Below, in pieces: positions 6,635 through 15,788 of a DNA stretch of 51,218 nt; positions within the stretch are counted from its first letter, which is position 1, and every line of letters starts with the position of its first letter. The stretch comes from Desulfobacula sp. GTDB taxonomy: Bacteria > Desulfobacterota > Desulfobacteria > Desulfobacterales > Desulfobacteraceae. The position numbers and the translations under genes were made by a program. The DNA lies in the NCBI RefSeq assembly GCF_014237455.1, contig NZ_JABZFL010000048.1, positions 1 through 51,218 of the forward strand. The letters are read 5' to 3'. Below the pieces are notes generated by a model. That model was not told the DNA's origin and searched no databases. It worked only from the letters and a program-made list of their open reading frames with translations.

Positions 6635-7930
6635 TTATAGCCTTAAATCTTCCAAAACCTCCTGCGCCCTTTTCGTCCCATGAACCAACTTAATCCGCCC
6701 CGGCTTTTCTCCCATAGCCTTAACCCACTCAATCAACCCTTCCTGATCCGCATGCGCCGAGTACCCGCCCAACCGATGTACCTTCGCCTTGATATCAAAT
6801 TTTTCACCCTCCAGCATCACATACCCGCCGGGTCTTTTTGAATACTTGAGGATATCCCTTCCCGCCGTGCCCTTTGCCTGGTAACCGACAAAAAAGATAT
6901 CATTGCGCGAATCCTCAATCCCCGCCTTCAGATGCTCAATTATCCGCCCGCCCGTGCACATGCCGCTGCCTGCCAGAATGATGGCCGGCCCGGACATCTC
7001 CAGTATTTTCCGGTGGTCACGAAAATGTTCCACCGCATAAAGCCCCTCAAAATCAATGGGATGATCCCCTTTTGCCTTCAGCTCCTTTGCCTCTTTATCC
7101 CAATATTCGGAAAGGCCTGAATAAATCTTTGTAATCTCAAGCCCCAGGGGGGAATCAATAAAAACCGGAACTTTGACACCTGACCCCTGTCTTATCCTGT
7201 CCAGCTCATATATCAGCTCCTGGGTACGTCCCAGGGAAAACGCCGGAATAAAAACCTTTCCACCATCAGCAACAGCCCGAACCAGTACTTCCCCCAGCCG
7301 CTTGACCCTGTCTGCCCGCCCTTCGTGATTCCTGTCCCCATAAGTAGATTCCAGGATTAACAGATCACACCCCTCGGGCACATCCGGATCACACAAAACA
7401 GGCGTATCCTTAGAACCTAAATCACCGGAAAACACCACTGTCTTATGCTCGGAAATATCAAATTGAATCCAGCAGGAGCCAAGAATGTGTCCTGCCCTGC
7501 CTAATTTAAAAGTTATCCCCTTTTTCAGGTCAAAAATCTCGTTGTATTCAAACCCCCAGGAGAGTTCCTCAATCACCTCAGACATCCCGGCAGCCGCACC
7601 AGATGTCATATCCGTAAACCCCATGGCATCTTCCAGCATGGGTGCGAGAATAGCCCTGGTAGGGTAAGAAGTGATAATTTCACCCTTAAATCCCTTTGCA
7701 ATCAGCTCCGGTACCCGGCCGATATGATCAATATGCGCATGGGTAAGAAACAGATAATCGATCTCAACCGGCTCCACAGGCCATGCCTTCATAGGGAGGA
7801 TAACGTCATTACCCTGTGCAAGCCCGCAGTCCACCATAATATTAAGACCATTCGCCTGCAACAGATGGCATGAACCCGTAACCGTATGTTCACCACCAAG
7901 ATGTATAAGTTTCAGGATGTCCTGCTCCAA
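6635..7930 (-). CDS. MBL-fold / beta-CASP RNA-processing exonuclease
   Basis: 431-aa metallo-beta-lactamase nuclease of the CPSF73-like family. The metal-binding motif LTHAHIDHIGR is near residues 62-72, further ligands appear in GHILGSCW and FSGDLG, and the beta-CASP domain has PAFSLGRTQELIYEL and GSGMCTGGRI. The C-terminal RMMBL part has LGGYSAHADQEGL. The family cleaves or trims RNA. Its link to the glycan genes is only positional. The TAA stop abuts a RAYT remnant. Confidence 0.9.
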   Translation of the reverse strand: MEQDILKLIHLGGEHTVTGSCHLLQANGLNIMVDCGLAQGNDVILPMKAWPVEPVEIDYLFLTHAHIDHIGRVPELIAKGFKGEIITSYPTRAILAPMLEDAMGFTDMTSGAAAGMSEVIEELSWGFEYNEIFDLKKGITFKLGRAGHILGSCWIQFDISEHKTVVFSGDLGSKDTPVLCDPDVPEGCDLLILESTYGDRNHEGRADRVKRLGEVLVRAVADGGKVFIPAFSLGRTQELIYELDRIRQGSGVKVPVFIDSPLGLEITKIYSGLSEYWDKEAKELKAKGDHPIDFEGLYAVEHFRDHRKILEMSGPAIILAGSGMCTGGRIIEHLKAGIEDSRNDIFFVGYQAKGTAGRDILKYSKRPGGYVMLEGEKFDIKAKVHRLGGYSAHADQEGLIEWVKAMGEKPGRIKLVHGTKRAQEVLEDLRL

Positions 7931-7939
7931 TAAGAATCT

Positions 7940-8305
7940 TCAACATTTTTTTAAAACCAGACCAAAAGCCCGGAACAGCCCGCCTCCCAGCAGCACCCCT
8001 GCTCCGTTGCCCACAAGATCATTAATATTCCAGGCCCGGTAGGGCAGCAGATACTGGATCACTTCCAGACCAGAGGCTATAGCAATACCCCCTGCCAGGA
8101 TCAGCCAGACAGGATGCCCGGGAAACCGCATTCGCCACAGAATCACCAGGGGCACAAACACAAGACCATGCACCAGATAATCCAACCGCAGTTGAAGCAC
8201 ACTGAAATTGTTCAATCCAGCAGAAACACCGCCCAGAGGAATGATCATCATCAAAAAAAGAGTCATCAGATAAATGGTTAATATTTTTTGACTTTTAATC
8301 TTCAC
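7940..8305 (-). CDS. VanZ-like membrane protein
   Basis: 121-aa protein with about four membrane segments and the VanZ-type signature: Asp-His near LRLDYLVHGLVFVPL, then GLEVIQYLLPYR and NINDLVGNGAGVLLGG. The role of these proteins is not settled; they occur in envelope and EPS loci. I chose the GTG at 8305 because it overlaps the TGA of the preceding deacetylase gene (GTGA), giving translational coupling; a GTG six codons upstream is also possible. Confidence 0.8.
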   Translation of the reverse strand: MKIKSQKILTIYLMTLFLMMIIPLGGVSAGLNNFSVLQLRLDYLVHGLVFVPLVILWRMRFPGHPVWLILAGGIAIASGLEVIQYLLPYRAWNINDLVGNGAGVLLGGGLFRAFGLVLKKC

Positions 8306-9087
8306 GCCTTTGCGCCTTTGCACGAGACAATAAGCTTTTTAACAATATTCTTAGCATTCTGCCACACCAGCTCCTTTGCCCAGGGCACAAACCTGTCATC
8401 CCATCTCTGGGGATGAGTATTGATCATGACCCTGTCAGGCAGCAGACCATTTTTCGCCGCTTCAATAATATCCATAGTTGATTGAAATTTTAAATTATCA
8501 AAGGCATTTTGCCCTTTGCCCGCAACCTTATCCCGGACACTCACATCACTTCCATCCCACCGTCTGCCAGTATCAGTCAGGTAAAACACATCATTGAAAT
8601 CAATATCAAAATATGGCTCTGCAATAATGCCGAAATCCCGATAATCATATTTTTTCCACAGATCCCGATTATCCCACCTGGATAGAGGACTGCCATGCAT
8701 GCAGATGGTCTTAACCGGATAAATTTTCCTGAATTTTTCCAGATTTACTTCAAAATGCCTGATGGCTGCTTCATCATCGCCCTTGCAAAGGCTCAGGTCT
8801 TCATAGTGATATCCAATCTCATGCCCCATCCCAGCTATCTGCCTGATGATATCCTCATTATAGCTCTGCTTTACAATCCGAAAATAATAACTTGCTTTTA
8901 TCCCGACTTTTTTCTCAATCTCCGCAATGACAAGGGCGTTCCCCGGCAACCGATCCACATCATGCCGGAAAATCACTGCCTTTCCCGCAGGTTGACGGAT
9001 AAAACCTTCCAGGCTTTGGAACGAACAACCACCCGCAACCAACACCTGCAAAAGTTTTTTATAGATACCCAATGTAAAATTCCGCAT
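8302..9087 (-). CDS. Polysaccharide deacetylase-like protein
   Basis: 261-aa protein of the NodB/carbohydrate esterase 4-like fold. Motif 1 is FRHDVDR (metal-binding and catalytic Asp pair), motif 2 is GHEIGYHYED (metal His), and CMHGSPLSRWDNRDLWKKY is a later conserved block. It probably removes acetyl groups from a glycan or precursor. The protein at 26587-27285 is a distant paralogue with the same block order. No signal peptide is evident, so it may act in the cytoplasm on a lipid-linked or nucleotide-linked sugar. Confidence 0.8.
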   Translation of the reverse strand: MRNFTLGIYKKLLQVLVAGGCSFQSLEGFIRQPAGKAVIFRHDVDRLPGNALVIAEIEKKVGIKASYYFRIVKQSYNEDIIRQIAGMGHEIGYHYEDLSLCKGDDEAAIRHFEVNLEKFRKIYPVKTICMHGSPLSRWDNRDLWKKYDYRDFGIIAEPYFDIDFNDVFYLTDTGRRWDGSDVSVRDKVAGKGQNAFDNLKFQSTMDIIEAAKNGLLPDRVMINTHPQRWDDRFVPWAKELVWQNAKNIVKKLIVSCKGAKA

Positions 9088-9123
9088 AACACCTAACCCT
9101 TAAACCTTAAACCTTAACCCTTA
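9088..9123. repeat. Short tandem CCTTAAA-like array
   Basis: The gap contains about five units of a 6-7 bp motif (CCTAACCCTTAAACCTTAAA, then CCTTAACCCTTAA). It lies between two genes and includes the stop codon of the broken HEPN-like gene. It looks like a microsatellite prone to slippage. Confidence 0.7.
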
Positions 9124-9741
9124 ATAACTATCCCACAATTGAGCCTCTGTGATTGAGGGCAATCTGGTTTTTGGTGTTGCACCAGGTTTTACATCAACCA
9201 ATTTTTGCAGTTCTTCTACTTTCATTTTGATAGGTATTTTTTTTCCGGTGGAAGGGTAGCGCTTTAGAGGATCACCAAGCTTATTGCAAACCCCTTCAGC
9301 ATACTCAATGTTGATCTCCCCGAAAATCATTTCGCTTTTCGGCACTGCCCTTGACAGAAAGCGTGATGCAGAGCGGATCAGAACCGGATTAACAGTCTTG
9401 TAGCCATGAAAAAGGCGATGCCTGATAAGTTCTATTCGCTTCAGGGTTTTCCATCCCCTGGCGGCATTGCCTTTTAAATCAGCCCTCCATTTGGTGCCGG
9501 CTATTTTTCCCAGACAGTCAGCAAAAGCCTCGTTTGTTGAAATCCGTCGCTTTCAAATAACCCGGTATGCATCTGCCATTTTACAACCCCTGTACCTTGC
9601 AGCCACTGCCAGCATTCTTGTCCGCAAGGCCTCCCATGCGATCCATCTTAGAATAAATGGAACGAGCGGGTTGAATGTCGAATTTTGATCTTCGGCAGCA
9701 TCAGCACAGTCAAGCAGGGTTTTTATGGTTTGTGGATTCAT
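9121..9741 (-). pseudogene. HEPN-like protein gene interrupted by one in-frame TGA
   Basis: A single frame of 207 codons is open from MNPQTIKTLLDCADAAEDQN to the terminal TAA, except for a TGA at 9553-9555 (after GCKMADAYRVI). The downstream part reads KRRISTNEAFADCLGKIAGT and later IRHRLFHGYKTVNP. The RHRLFH stretch fits the R-x4-H motif of HEPN ribonucleases. The frame is kept throughout, so this is a nonsense mutation, or less likely a recoded stop. The gene follows the DUF354 gene by 8 bp. Confidence 0.6.
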
Positions 9742-9748
9742 AATCTGA

Positions 9749-10831
9749 TCAATTAAATTGATTTTGATATTCAGGGTTTTCTTTCATTATTGAAAAGCTG
9801 TCCGGATAATTTTCAATAAACCAGACCAGAAAGGCAGTGACGTCGATTTTATCCTTGAGAAATATTTCCCTGTTTTTTTTCATTACTTCTTTTGTATCTG
9901 TTCTGGCCAGAAGCTCTACGCCTTTTTCAATGGCATTCTCTTGATCAGACATTGAATTGTTAAAATTAAAAACCAACCCATATACCTCTTCTTCATCGGT
10001 ATAACCCCTTCCGATTTTATCAAGAAATATCCCTGGGGTTCCCAGTACAGCACTTTCTGATGCCATAGTCGCGCTTTCTCCAAAAAAAAGAGCTGCATGG
10101 GCCAGGACATCATGCATCTTTTCCGGCGGGATCTGAATTTTATAGGGTTCAAGTTCTGGGGGCAGGTCTTTTTCCGCTGATATGAAAATCCGGGCGTATT
10201 TTGAAAATGCTTTTACCGCTTTGATCTTGTTTGCATCGATAAACCCGGAAAGTCCTTTATCATGGTATGCATCCCAGCTCACAAAACGCATAACAACATA
10301 GGGTTCGTCATTTTCTATCCCCAGGAGCCGGACAATATTCTTGTCTGGCTGGAATCTGTTAGGATGCAGATAAAAAAGTTCGATATTGCCATTAAAACGG
10401 ATTTGATCCTTGCGCAGGGTACGTTGAAAAGATTTAGCGGTTAAAAACGATGTCACCAATTTAGTGAAAATAGTATCATAGATTCCAGATGACTCAGTAT
10501 CGGCAAGTGCAAAATGGGGTTTTCTCAACAAAAATCCTGCTAATGCAGCATAAGGAGAGACCCTGGAAACAATAATGTCAATTTTTTCCTTTCTAATAAA
10601 TTGAAGGCAAATAAAAGTATTTTTGATCAAATAATAAATTTTTGAAAACATTTTTTTGCCGGGTTTTTCCAAAGGAAGATAACTGATATTATACTGGTTC
10701 AGCAAATACCTGCTGATATCTTTTTCGGTAGCAATCCAGAAAACATTATGACCATTTTTTTCAAGTTCGTTTTTGACAAGTTTAAAGTTATGGACTTGGG
10801 CAGGGTGGCCGGTTAATACTAAAATATTCAT
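9749..10831 (-). CDS. DUF354-family protein (GT-B-like fold)
   Basis: 360-aa protein starting MNILVLTGHPAQVHNFKLVK, the signature opening of DUF354, a family related to the UDP-GlcNAc 2-epimerase/GT-B fold. Further family features are FLLRKPHFALADTESSG and FFGESATMASESAVLGTPGI, the latter equivalent to the nucleotide-sugar binding loop. It follows the ATP-grasp gene by 15 bp in the same operon. Biochemical activity of the family is poorly known; a glycosyltransferase or sugar-nucleotide role is inferred. Confidence 0.82.
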   Translation of the reverse strand: MNILVLTGHPAQVHNFKLVKNELEKNGHNVFWIATEKDISRYLLNQYNISYLPLEKPGKKMFSKIYYLIKNTFICLQFIRKEKIDIIVSRVSPYAALAGFLLRKPHFALADTESSGIYDTIFTKLVTSFLTAKSFQRTLRKDQIRFNGNIELFYLHPNRFQPDKNIVRLLGIENDEPYVVMRFVSWDAYHDKGLSGFIDANKIKAVKAFSKYARIFISAEKDLPPELEPYKIQIPPEKMHDVLAHAALFFGESATMASESAVLGTPGIFLDKIGRGYTDEEEVYGLVFNFNNSMSDQENAIEKGVELLARTDTKEVMKKNREIFLKDKIDVTAFLVWFIENYPDSFSIMKENPEYQNQFN

Positions 10832-10846
10832 ATTTTACACCGAAAG

Positions 10847-12007
10847 TTATCGATTTTTAAGAAATTTTAATAAACTCAAACAATAAATAAATCCGGGCTT
10901 CCAGTCATTTTGAGCAAAAAGTGCATTCACTTTTTTACTTTTTAGGGATTTTGCGTATACCAAAGGACTCAACTGTCCTTTGAATATGGCTTTGGCAGCA
11001 TAGGCAGTGTCGGTTAAAGGGTTTATCCAGCACACACCGGTTTCATATTCGTCTGGATATACTGTATCCATTCCATTCATATACTCATATGCCATCCTGG
11101 CAAAATCCACCCCGCATGCTTTGGCAAGCCCAACCCAGAGCCATGTCCGGGCGTTGATTTCAATGAGTTTATACTGCCCGTCCCCTGGATCTTTTAAATA
11201 CTCCACTTCGCAAACGCCCGTGTAATCCAAAGCCATGATCAGCGGAACAGACTGCGTATAACAGGCTTTTACATATATGCTTCTGGCAAATGTGGCAGTT
11301 CCAAAACGAATGGGATGTTCGCGAAGTTTTTCTCCCATCCAAAATGTTTTTATTTTCCCGTTTACACAAAAGGCTGTAAAAGAAATGGTTTTATTGGTGC
11401 CATCGTCCGGAATCAGTTCCTGGGTCAGGGTTTTTTGAATGGGAAAGTTTTTATCAATAAAGGAAAGTTGCCTGCGCAGTTCGTCAATATTGTCAGCCAG
11501 AAACGCTTTGCGGCCTGTGGCCCTGTAAAAATCCAACCCGAACCGCCCGCGGGTCAGTACGGGAAAAGACAAGGGAACTGCCGCAGGGGCGGCATCATTC
11601 GCATAATAAGTTCCCGGAATTGGTACCTCGGCCTTTTGTGCCACATCCAAAAGCCTGGACTTGTCATATATATTTTCAATAATTTCAAGCTTTGGTGTGA
11701 TGACCTTGAAATGCTTTTCCAGACGTGTTTTGTTGCGGGAAAGTGTCAGCACGGCATGGTCGTTTGAAGGCATCAGAAGCCAGCCTTCAAACCCCTTGAC
11801 GACAGCCAGTTCAAGCAAGAAATCCGCAAGGTCATCGCTGTCAAAAGAGGGGCACTGGTAAAATTCCCGGCAGTATCTGGAATGCCTGGCCACACAATCG
11901 CCAGTGTCGACTACAACCACGGAAATCCCTGCCCCACCCAGGGAACGGGTATTGGACAGTCCCTGCACATGGCCTTCAATGATAATGACTCCAGGCTTCA
12001 GGGTCAT
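10847..12007 (-). CDS. ATP-grasp carboxylate-amine ligase-like protein (COG3919 type)
   Basis: 386-aa ATP-grasp enzyme. The N-terminal preATP-grasp part (GVIIIEGHVQGLSNTRSLGG) is followed by a nucleotide-binding region (ELIPDDGTNKTISFTAFCVN) and the metal-binding block LIEINARTWLWVGLAKACGV. Such enzymes join a carboxylate to an amine through an acyl-phosphate. The ATG overlaps the stop of the upstream glycosyltransferase gene by 4 bp. In this setting it could amidate a uronic acid with an amino compound, but the substrate cannot be told from sequence. Confidence 0.8.
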   Translation of the reverse strand: MTLKPGVIIIEGHVQGLSNTRSLGGAGISVVVVDTGDCVARHSRYCREFYQCPSFDSDDLADFLLELAVVKGFEGWLLMPSNDHAVLTLSRNKTRLEKHFKVITPKLEIIENIYDKSRLLDVAQKAEVPIPGTYYANDAAPAAVPLSFPVLTRGRFGLDFYRATGRKAFLADNIDELRRQLSFIDKNFPIQKTLTQELIPDDGTNKTISFTAFCVNGKIKTFWMGEKLREHPIRFGTATFARSIYVKACYTQSVPLIMALDYTGVCEVEYLKDPGDGQYKLIEINARTWLWVGLAKACGVDFARMAYEYMNGMDTVYPDEYETGVCWINPLTDTAYAAKAIFKGQLSPLVYAKSLKSKKVNALFAQNDWKPGFIYCLSLLKFLKNR

Positions 12008-12978
12008 TGAACAACCGCCTGATATACGGATATCAATCGCTTTGCAATTGTATTAGCATCAAGCCCTAGCGCAATAATACGCTGTCGCCCTTTAGTCCTT
12101 TCGTTTGTGTTGGCATAATCAAGAACAAATTCAATTTTTTCTGCCACATCAGCGGGATCAAAACCGGTCAGATAATATCCGGGTTCATCACCAAACAGCC
12201 AGGCCACATCGCCCACATTGGTTGCTACCACCGGGCAGTTGCAGGCCATGGCTTCTTTTACTACGTTTGGGGAACCTTCCATTAACGAAGGAACAACTAA
12301 AACATCAACAGAATTCAAATATTTCACCACCTCATCGTGTGAAATTGGGTATGGTGCCACCACAGAGATATTATCTGACTTGATCAGACCCACTGCTTCT
12401 TTAAGCAATTTATAGTTTTTTGTTTTGCTCTTTTTATTGCCCAGAAACAAAATATGTTTTTTATCAGGATTCAGACCGAGTTTGCCTTTAAAGCCATCTT
12501 CACTATATTTAATTTTATCAAGCATAATCCCGTTGGGAACAACACTGGATTTTTTCTTTAAAAATACAGAGTTTTCCATGCGTTTTGATTTGCATATTAC
12601 AGCATCAACAAAAGGTTGAATCAGATAAGTTAATAAAATCAAATACCTGCTTTTGAACTTGATCTTATTTGCTCCATTATATTGCCCTTGAGCGTCCGTG
12701 CCCATTAAAGATAAAATTATCGGCTGCTTTGGAAATGCCAGCACAGCGGACCAGCCTGATATAGTGTAATGGGTGTGAATAATATGAACCCGGTTTTTTT
12801 TAAGAAATTTTCGGATCCTGTACGCTGATTTCAGATAACCTGAAAGACCTTTCCCATATAGAGGGAAATATATTACATCAACTCCTGCTTTTATCAAAGA
12901 GTCGCCCTGTGATTTAATAAAAGGGGCAATATCGAAATTTTTTGAATTGCCACTTGAAACAAAAAGAATTTTTAGCAT
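12004..12978 (-). CDS. Glycosyltransferase, GT4-like
   Basis: 324-aa GT-B glycosyltransferase. The N-terminal domain has HIIHTHYTISGWSAV, and the C-terminal domain has the donor-binding pattern VLVVPSLMEGSPNVVKEAMA, with the E-x7-E arrangement, then CPVVATNVGD. It transfers a sugar from a nucleotide donor to the lipid-linked glycan at the inner face of the membrane. It is coupled to the next ATP-grasp gene (ATGA overlap) and follows the other ATP-grasp gene by 1 bp. Confidence 0.88.
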   Translation of the reverse strand: MLKILFVSSGNSKNFDIAPFIKSQGDSLIKAGVDVIYFPLYGKGLSGYLKSAYRIRKFLKKNRVHIIHTHYTISGWSAVLAFPKQPIILSLMGTDAQGQYNGANKIKFKSRYLILLTYLIQPFVDAVICKSKRMENSVFLKKKSSVVPNGIMLDKIKYSEDGFKGKLGLNPDKKHILFLGNKKSKTKNYKLLKEAVGLIKSDNISVVAPYPISHDEVVKYLNSVDVLVVPSLMEGSPNVVKEAMACNCPVVATNVGDVAWLFGDEPGYYLTGFDPADVAEKIEFVLDYANTNERTKGRQRIIALGLDANTIAKRLISVYQAVVQ

Positions 12979-12979
12979 T

Positions 12980-14011
12980 TTATCTCTTTAGGTATTCGAC
13001 GATGCTGTGAACATACATCTGCTCCTGATCATAGGTGTTTTCCTGCAACTGCCATGATCTATCTGCATATTCGTAATAATCCTTGCTTTTATACTGAGTG
13101 GATGTGCCAAAGTGGATGGCCTGGAATTCGAAAATATATCCTTTCTCGCCGTCAAAGGCAAAATCAACAGAGAGATTCGGCAAATCAAGTTTCCAGTAAA
13201 ATTGCCTGATCATATCCAGCATATCCACTGGAAATCCGGCCTGGCTACCGCCGGTATAATTGTATCCGCTCCCGCTGGCCCGAAAATCGTTTTCCCTGAT
13301 ATTCCGCCTCAAAACAAAATATTTCTCACCATAGACCAGCACTTTCCAGTCGTTTTTGAGCCCGGGAATAAACGGCTGGATGATAAATTTACCCTGAAAA
13401 TCAGATTCCGGTTTGTATCCTTGATGCTTGTGTGCCCGGACCCGTTCTTTCAATGAGACTTTGACCTGCCGGGTGCGGCTGACTTTTCTGGCCTGCTTTC
13501 TCAACTCGTCTTCATCTTTGGCCAGGAACACACCCCGGCTCATGGCGCCGGCTGCTTTTTTTATCACACAGGGACAGGCAACCTTGCCTGCCTGTATGGC
13601 CAGTTCCAGTTCTTCCAGTGTTCCAAAGAAATGCGAGTGAATCGTTTGCAATTCAGCAGGCAGTTTGGTCTGGTGAAGTATTTCCATAAAAACTTTATTG
13701 TTGTTTGCCCTTAGAAATGACGCGCTTGGAATTAACATAGCCCCGGCCTGCTCTAACCCATAAACAATATCTTCGATGAAATTCTTGTAATACAGGCCAT
13801 ACTCTTCAGAAGAGGTGTACAAAACCACTTGATCTTTCCAATGGGTGTCCCGAAAATTAACGTCACACATGGTGATAAATTTTATGGCAAATCCAGCATC
13901 CTTGAAAAGCGCTGTCAGATAATCTTTGCGGTAACCGGAACGATAAGGGGTTGCTTTCCATTTGCTGCTGAACTGGTTTTTATAGTCTGTGAGGCAGATT
14001 ATTTCCTTCAT
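12980..14011 (-). CDS. ATP-grasp (RimK-like) ligase
   Basis: 343-aa protein with ATP-grasp features: VACPCVIKKAAGAMSRGVFL (lysine and glycine-rich loop), KFIIQPFIPGLKNDWKVLVY and the metal site VDFAFDGEKGYIFEFQAIHF. RimK-like enzymes add amino acids to carboxylates. It is unrelated in detail to the ligase at 10847, so the cluster has two different ATP-grasp enzymes separated by one glycosyltransferase. Its ATG overlaps the acyltransferase stop (ATGA). Confidence 0.75.
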   Translation of the reverse strand: MKEIICLTDYKNQFSSKWKATPYRSGYRKDYLTALFKDAGFAIKFITMCDVNFRDTHWKDQVVLYTSSEEYGLYYKNFIEDIVYGLEQAGAMLIPSASFLRANNNKVFMEILHQTKLPAELQTIHSHFFGTLEELELAIQAGKVACPCVIKKAAGAMSRGVFLAKDEDELRKQARKVSRTRQVKVSLKERVRAHKHQGYKPESDFQGKFIIQPFIPGLKNDWKVLVYGEKYFVLRRNIRENDFRASGSGYNYTGGSQAGFPVDMLDMIRQFYWKLDLPNLSVDFAFDGEKGYIFEFQAIHFGTSTQYKSKDYYEYADRSWQLQENTYDQEQMYVHSIVEYLKR

Positions 14012-14604
14012 TGCTGTTTTTCCTCAAATTGTTTTATTATCTGAACAGGATTTCCTCCGGCAAGACACATGCGAGGGATATCCCTGTTCACTATGCTGCC
14101 GGCACCTATAACTGAACCATATCCGATCGTGACACCGGGAAATACCATCGAATTGGCACCAATCCAAACATTGTCTTCAATTAGAATTTTCCTGGCTTTG
14201 CCGACAGTATTAATCCTGTTTTCCACATCCGGAAATGATATATCATGGCCGTTGCCATCAAAAATCTGACAGTTTGCCGCAATCAAACAATTTTTCCCGA
14301 TACTAATTTTTTTGTAGGCATGAATACAAGCACCATTTATTCTGGTATTGTCACCTATTTCTATGACAGCATCTTTTCTGTCGGCCATAAGCTTGACAGG
14401 GGCGTACATATGTAAATGGTAGCTGTCTTTATTTGATTTCAGCGATACATTGCTGCCTATAATCAATTGTCCATTTTCTTTAAAAATCAGGCTTGGAATT
14501 CCTGAAATATTAATCTTACCTTTAAAAACAATGTGTTTTTTATAAAAGTATTTTACTTTTATGTATCCCCAAAAAGACCTTGTCTTGTAAATCAAACTAT
14601 ACAT
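14008..14604 (-). CDS. Left-handed beta-helix acyltransferase
   Basis: 198-aa protein with hexapeptide repeats (IGDNTRINGACIHAYKKISI, IEDNVWIGANSMVFPGVTIG) and the terminal YGSVIGAGSIVNRDIP motif. It is of the maltose O-acetyltransferase/WcaF kind and would add acetyl or a similar group to a sugar in the repeat unit. It sits between the second CapA-like gene and the RimK-like ligase, with a 4-bp overlap to the latter. Confidence 0.85.
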   Translation of the reverse strand: MYSLIYKTRSFWGYIKVKYFYKKHIVFKGKINISGIPSLIFKENGQLIIGSNVSLKSNKDSYHLHMYAPVKLMADRKDAVIEIGDNTRINGACIHAYKKISIGKNCLIAANCQIFDGNGHDISFPDVENRINTVGKARKILIEDNVWIGANSMVFPGVTIGYGSVIGAGSIVNRDIPRMCLAGGNPVQIIKQFEEKQQ

Positions 14605-14612
14605 AATATCAA

Positions 14613-15788
14613 TTATTTGTTGACATAAGTGTCAATAAAAAACTCATAAATAATATCCAATACATCCTTATGTGTCTCGCACCTATGCAGGTTCCAGCTC
14701 ATTGTATTTTTGACATTTAATCTCATTTTCCATTCCATGTAGTTCAAATAAAATTTTAAAAAATTTATTTTGCGAAAAACTTTAAACAAAAAATAATTAG
14801 ACCTTGTAAACAGATTAAAATAATAAGATTTCTTTTCCAAATTACCCAAAAAATAATTTACAATATATTCTTTGATTTTGTTAGGATTATCAAACAAATC
14901 AGATACTTGTTTTTGCATTTCATGAAATTCAAATAACTTATCGCCTTGCAAAAACTCAAGTTTAGATTCCTTTAAATTGAATTCTAAAGGGTAACCCGTA
15001 AAATCCAATTTTTTATCAGTAATCTCAAACTGTACTGGAAAAGATTGACGGGCTGAAGGATTAGACAGAAACTGTTTTACAGGTTTGGCCGGAATAAAAT
15101 TCCCTATTCCATAAAAAATGGGGCAACCATTATAGACTTCATATCCAGAGACAACATGAGAGTGATGACATATTATTGCCGATGCTCCATTTTCCGCATA
15201 AAAACGAAATTGCGAGACCATCCTCGGCGTCGGGGCATGACAATATTCAAGACCGCCATGAATGATCACAAAAACAAAATTTGCTTTTTCTCTGGCTTCT
15301 TTTATTTGCCTAACATTACTGATAATATCAAGGGGATTTGTTCCACCATGCTTTTCAGTTGCTGTATTGTATTCATTCTCAGCAAAATTCAGGAAAGCCA
15401 ATTTAATATTGTCCCTTTCGATATATAATATTTTTTTAGCTTCCTCTAAATTTTTACCTGCACCAAAAGAAACAATACCACGTTCCTTAAAAAAAGTTAT
15501 CGTATCCTTAAGGCCGGAAATCCCCTTATTAAAAATATGATTATTTGATAAAGAAACATAATTAAAACCTGCCTCTATAATTGGATTTAGCGCAGCAGGG
15601 GCGCAGCCATCAGTTGTGCTAAATTTTTTTGTTGAATAAATTTCATTGCTGTTACTGACCGGATGTTCCTGATTGTAGATTGAGATATCTGAATTTTGAA
15701 TAACATCTATAAAGTCACCAAAGATTTCTTTAGTATTTACCTTTGGGGTATTATAAACAATATAATCCCCACAAATTAAAATTTTCAT
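14613..15788 (-). CDS. CapA-like metallophosphoesterase (PGA_cap family), copy B
   Basis: 391-aa protein of the poly-gamma-glutamate capsule CapA family. Visible sites: ILICGDYIVYN, SIYNQEHPVSNSN, LSNNHIFNKGISGL (NH metal ligands), FVIIHGGLEYCH, and CHHSHVVSGYEVYNGCPIFY ending in GIGN. It is clearly homologous to its neighbour at 15785-16951 in motifs and order, and overlaps it by 4 bp, so the pair is a tandem duplication. CapA proteins are required for polyglutamate capsules, where their exact reaction is uncertain. No signal peptide is seen. Confidence 0.85.
   Translation of the reverse strand: MKILICGDYIVYNTPKVNTKEIFGDFIDVIQNSDISIYNQEHPVSNSNEIYSTKKFSTTDGCAPAALNPIIEAGFNYVSLSNNHIFNKGISGLKDTITFFKERGIVSFGAGKNLEEAKKILYIERDNIKLAFLNFAENEYNTATEKHGGTNPLDIISNVRQIKEAREKANFVFVIIHGGLEYCHAPTPRMVSQFRFYAENGASAIICHHSHVVSGYEVYNGCPIFYGIGNFIPAKPVKQFLSNPSARQSFPVQFEITDKKLDFTGYPLEFNLKESKLEFLQGDKLFEFHEMQKQVSDLFDNPNKIKEYIVNYFLGNLEKKSYYFNLFTRSNYFLFKVFRKINFLKFYLNYMEWKMRLNVKNTMSWNLHRCETHKDVLDIIYEFFIDTYVNK

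Noticed and set aside
9553-9555. TGA as selenocysteine codon
   Set aside because: No clear SECIS-like hairpin follows and the protein is not a known selenoprotein type; a nonsense mutation is simpler, although not proven.
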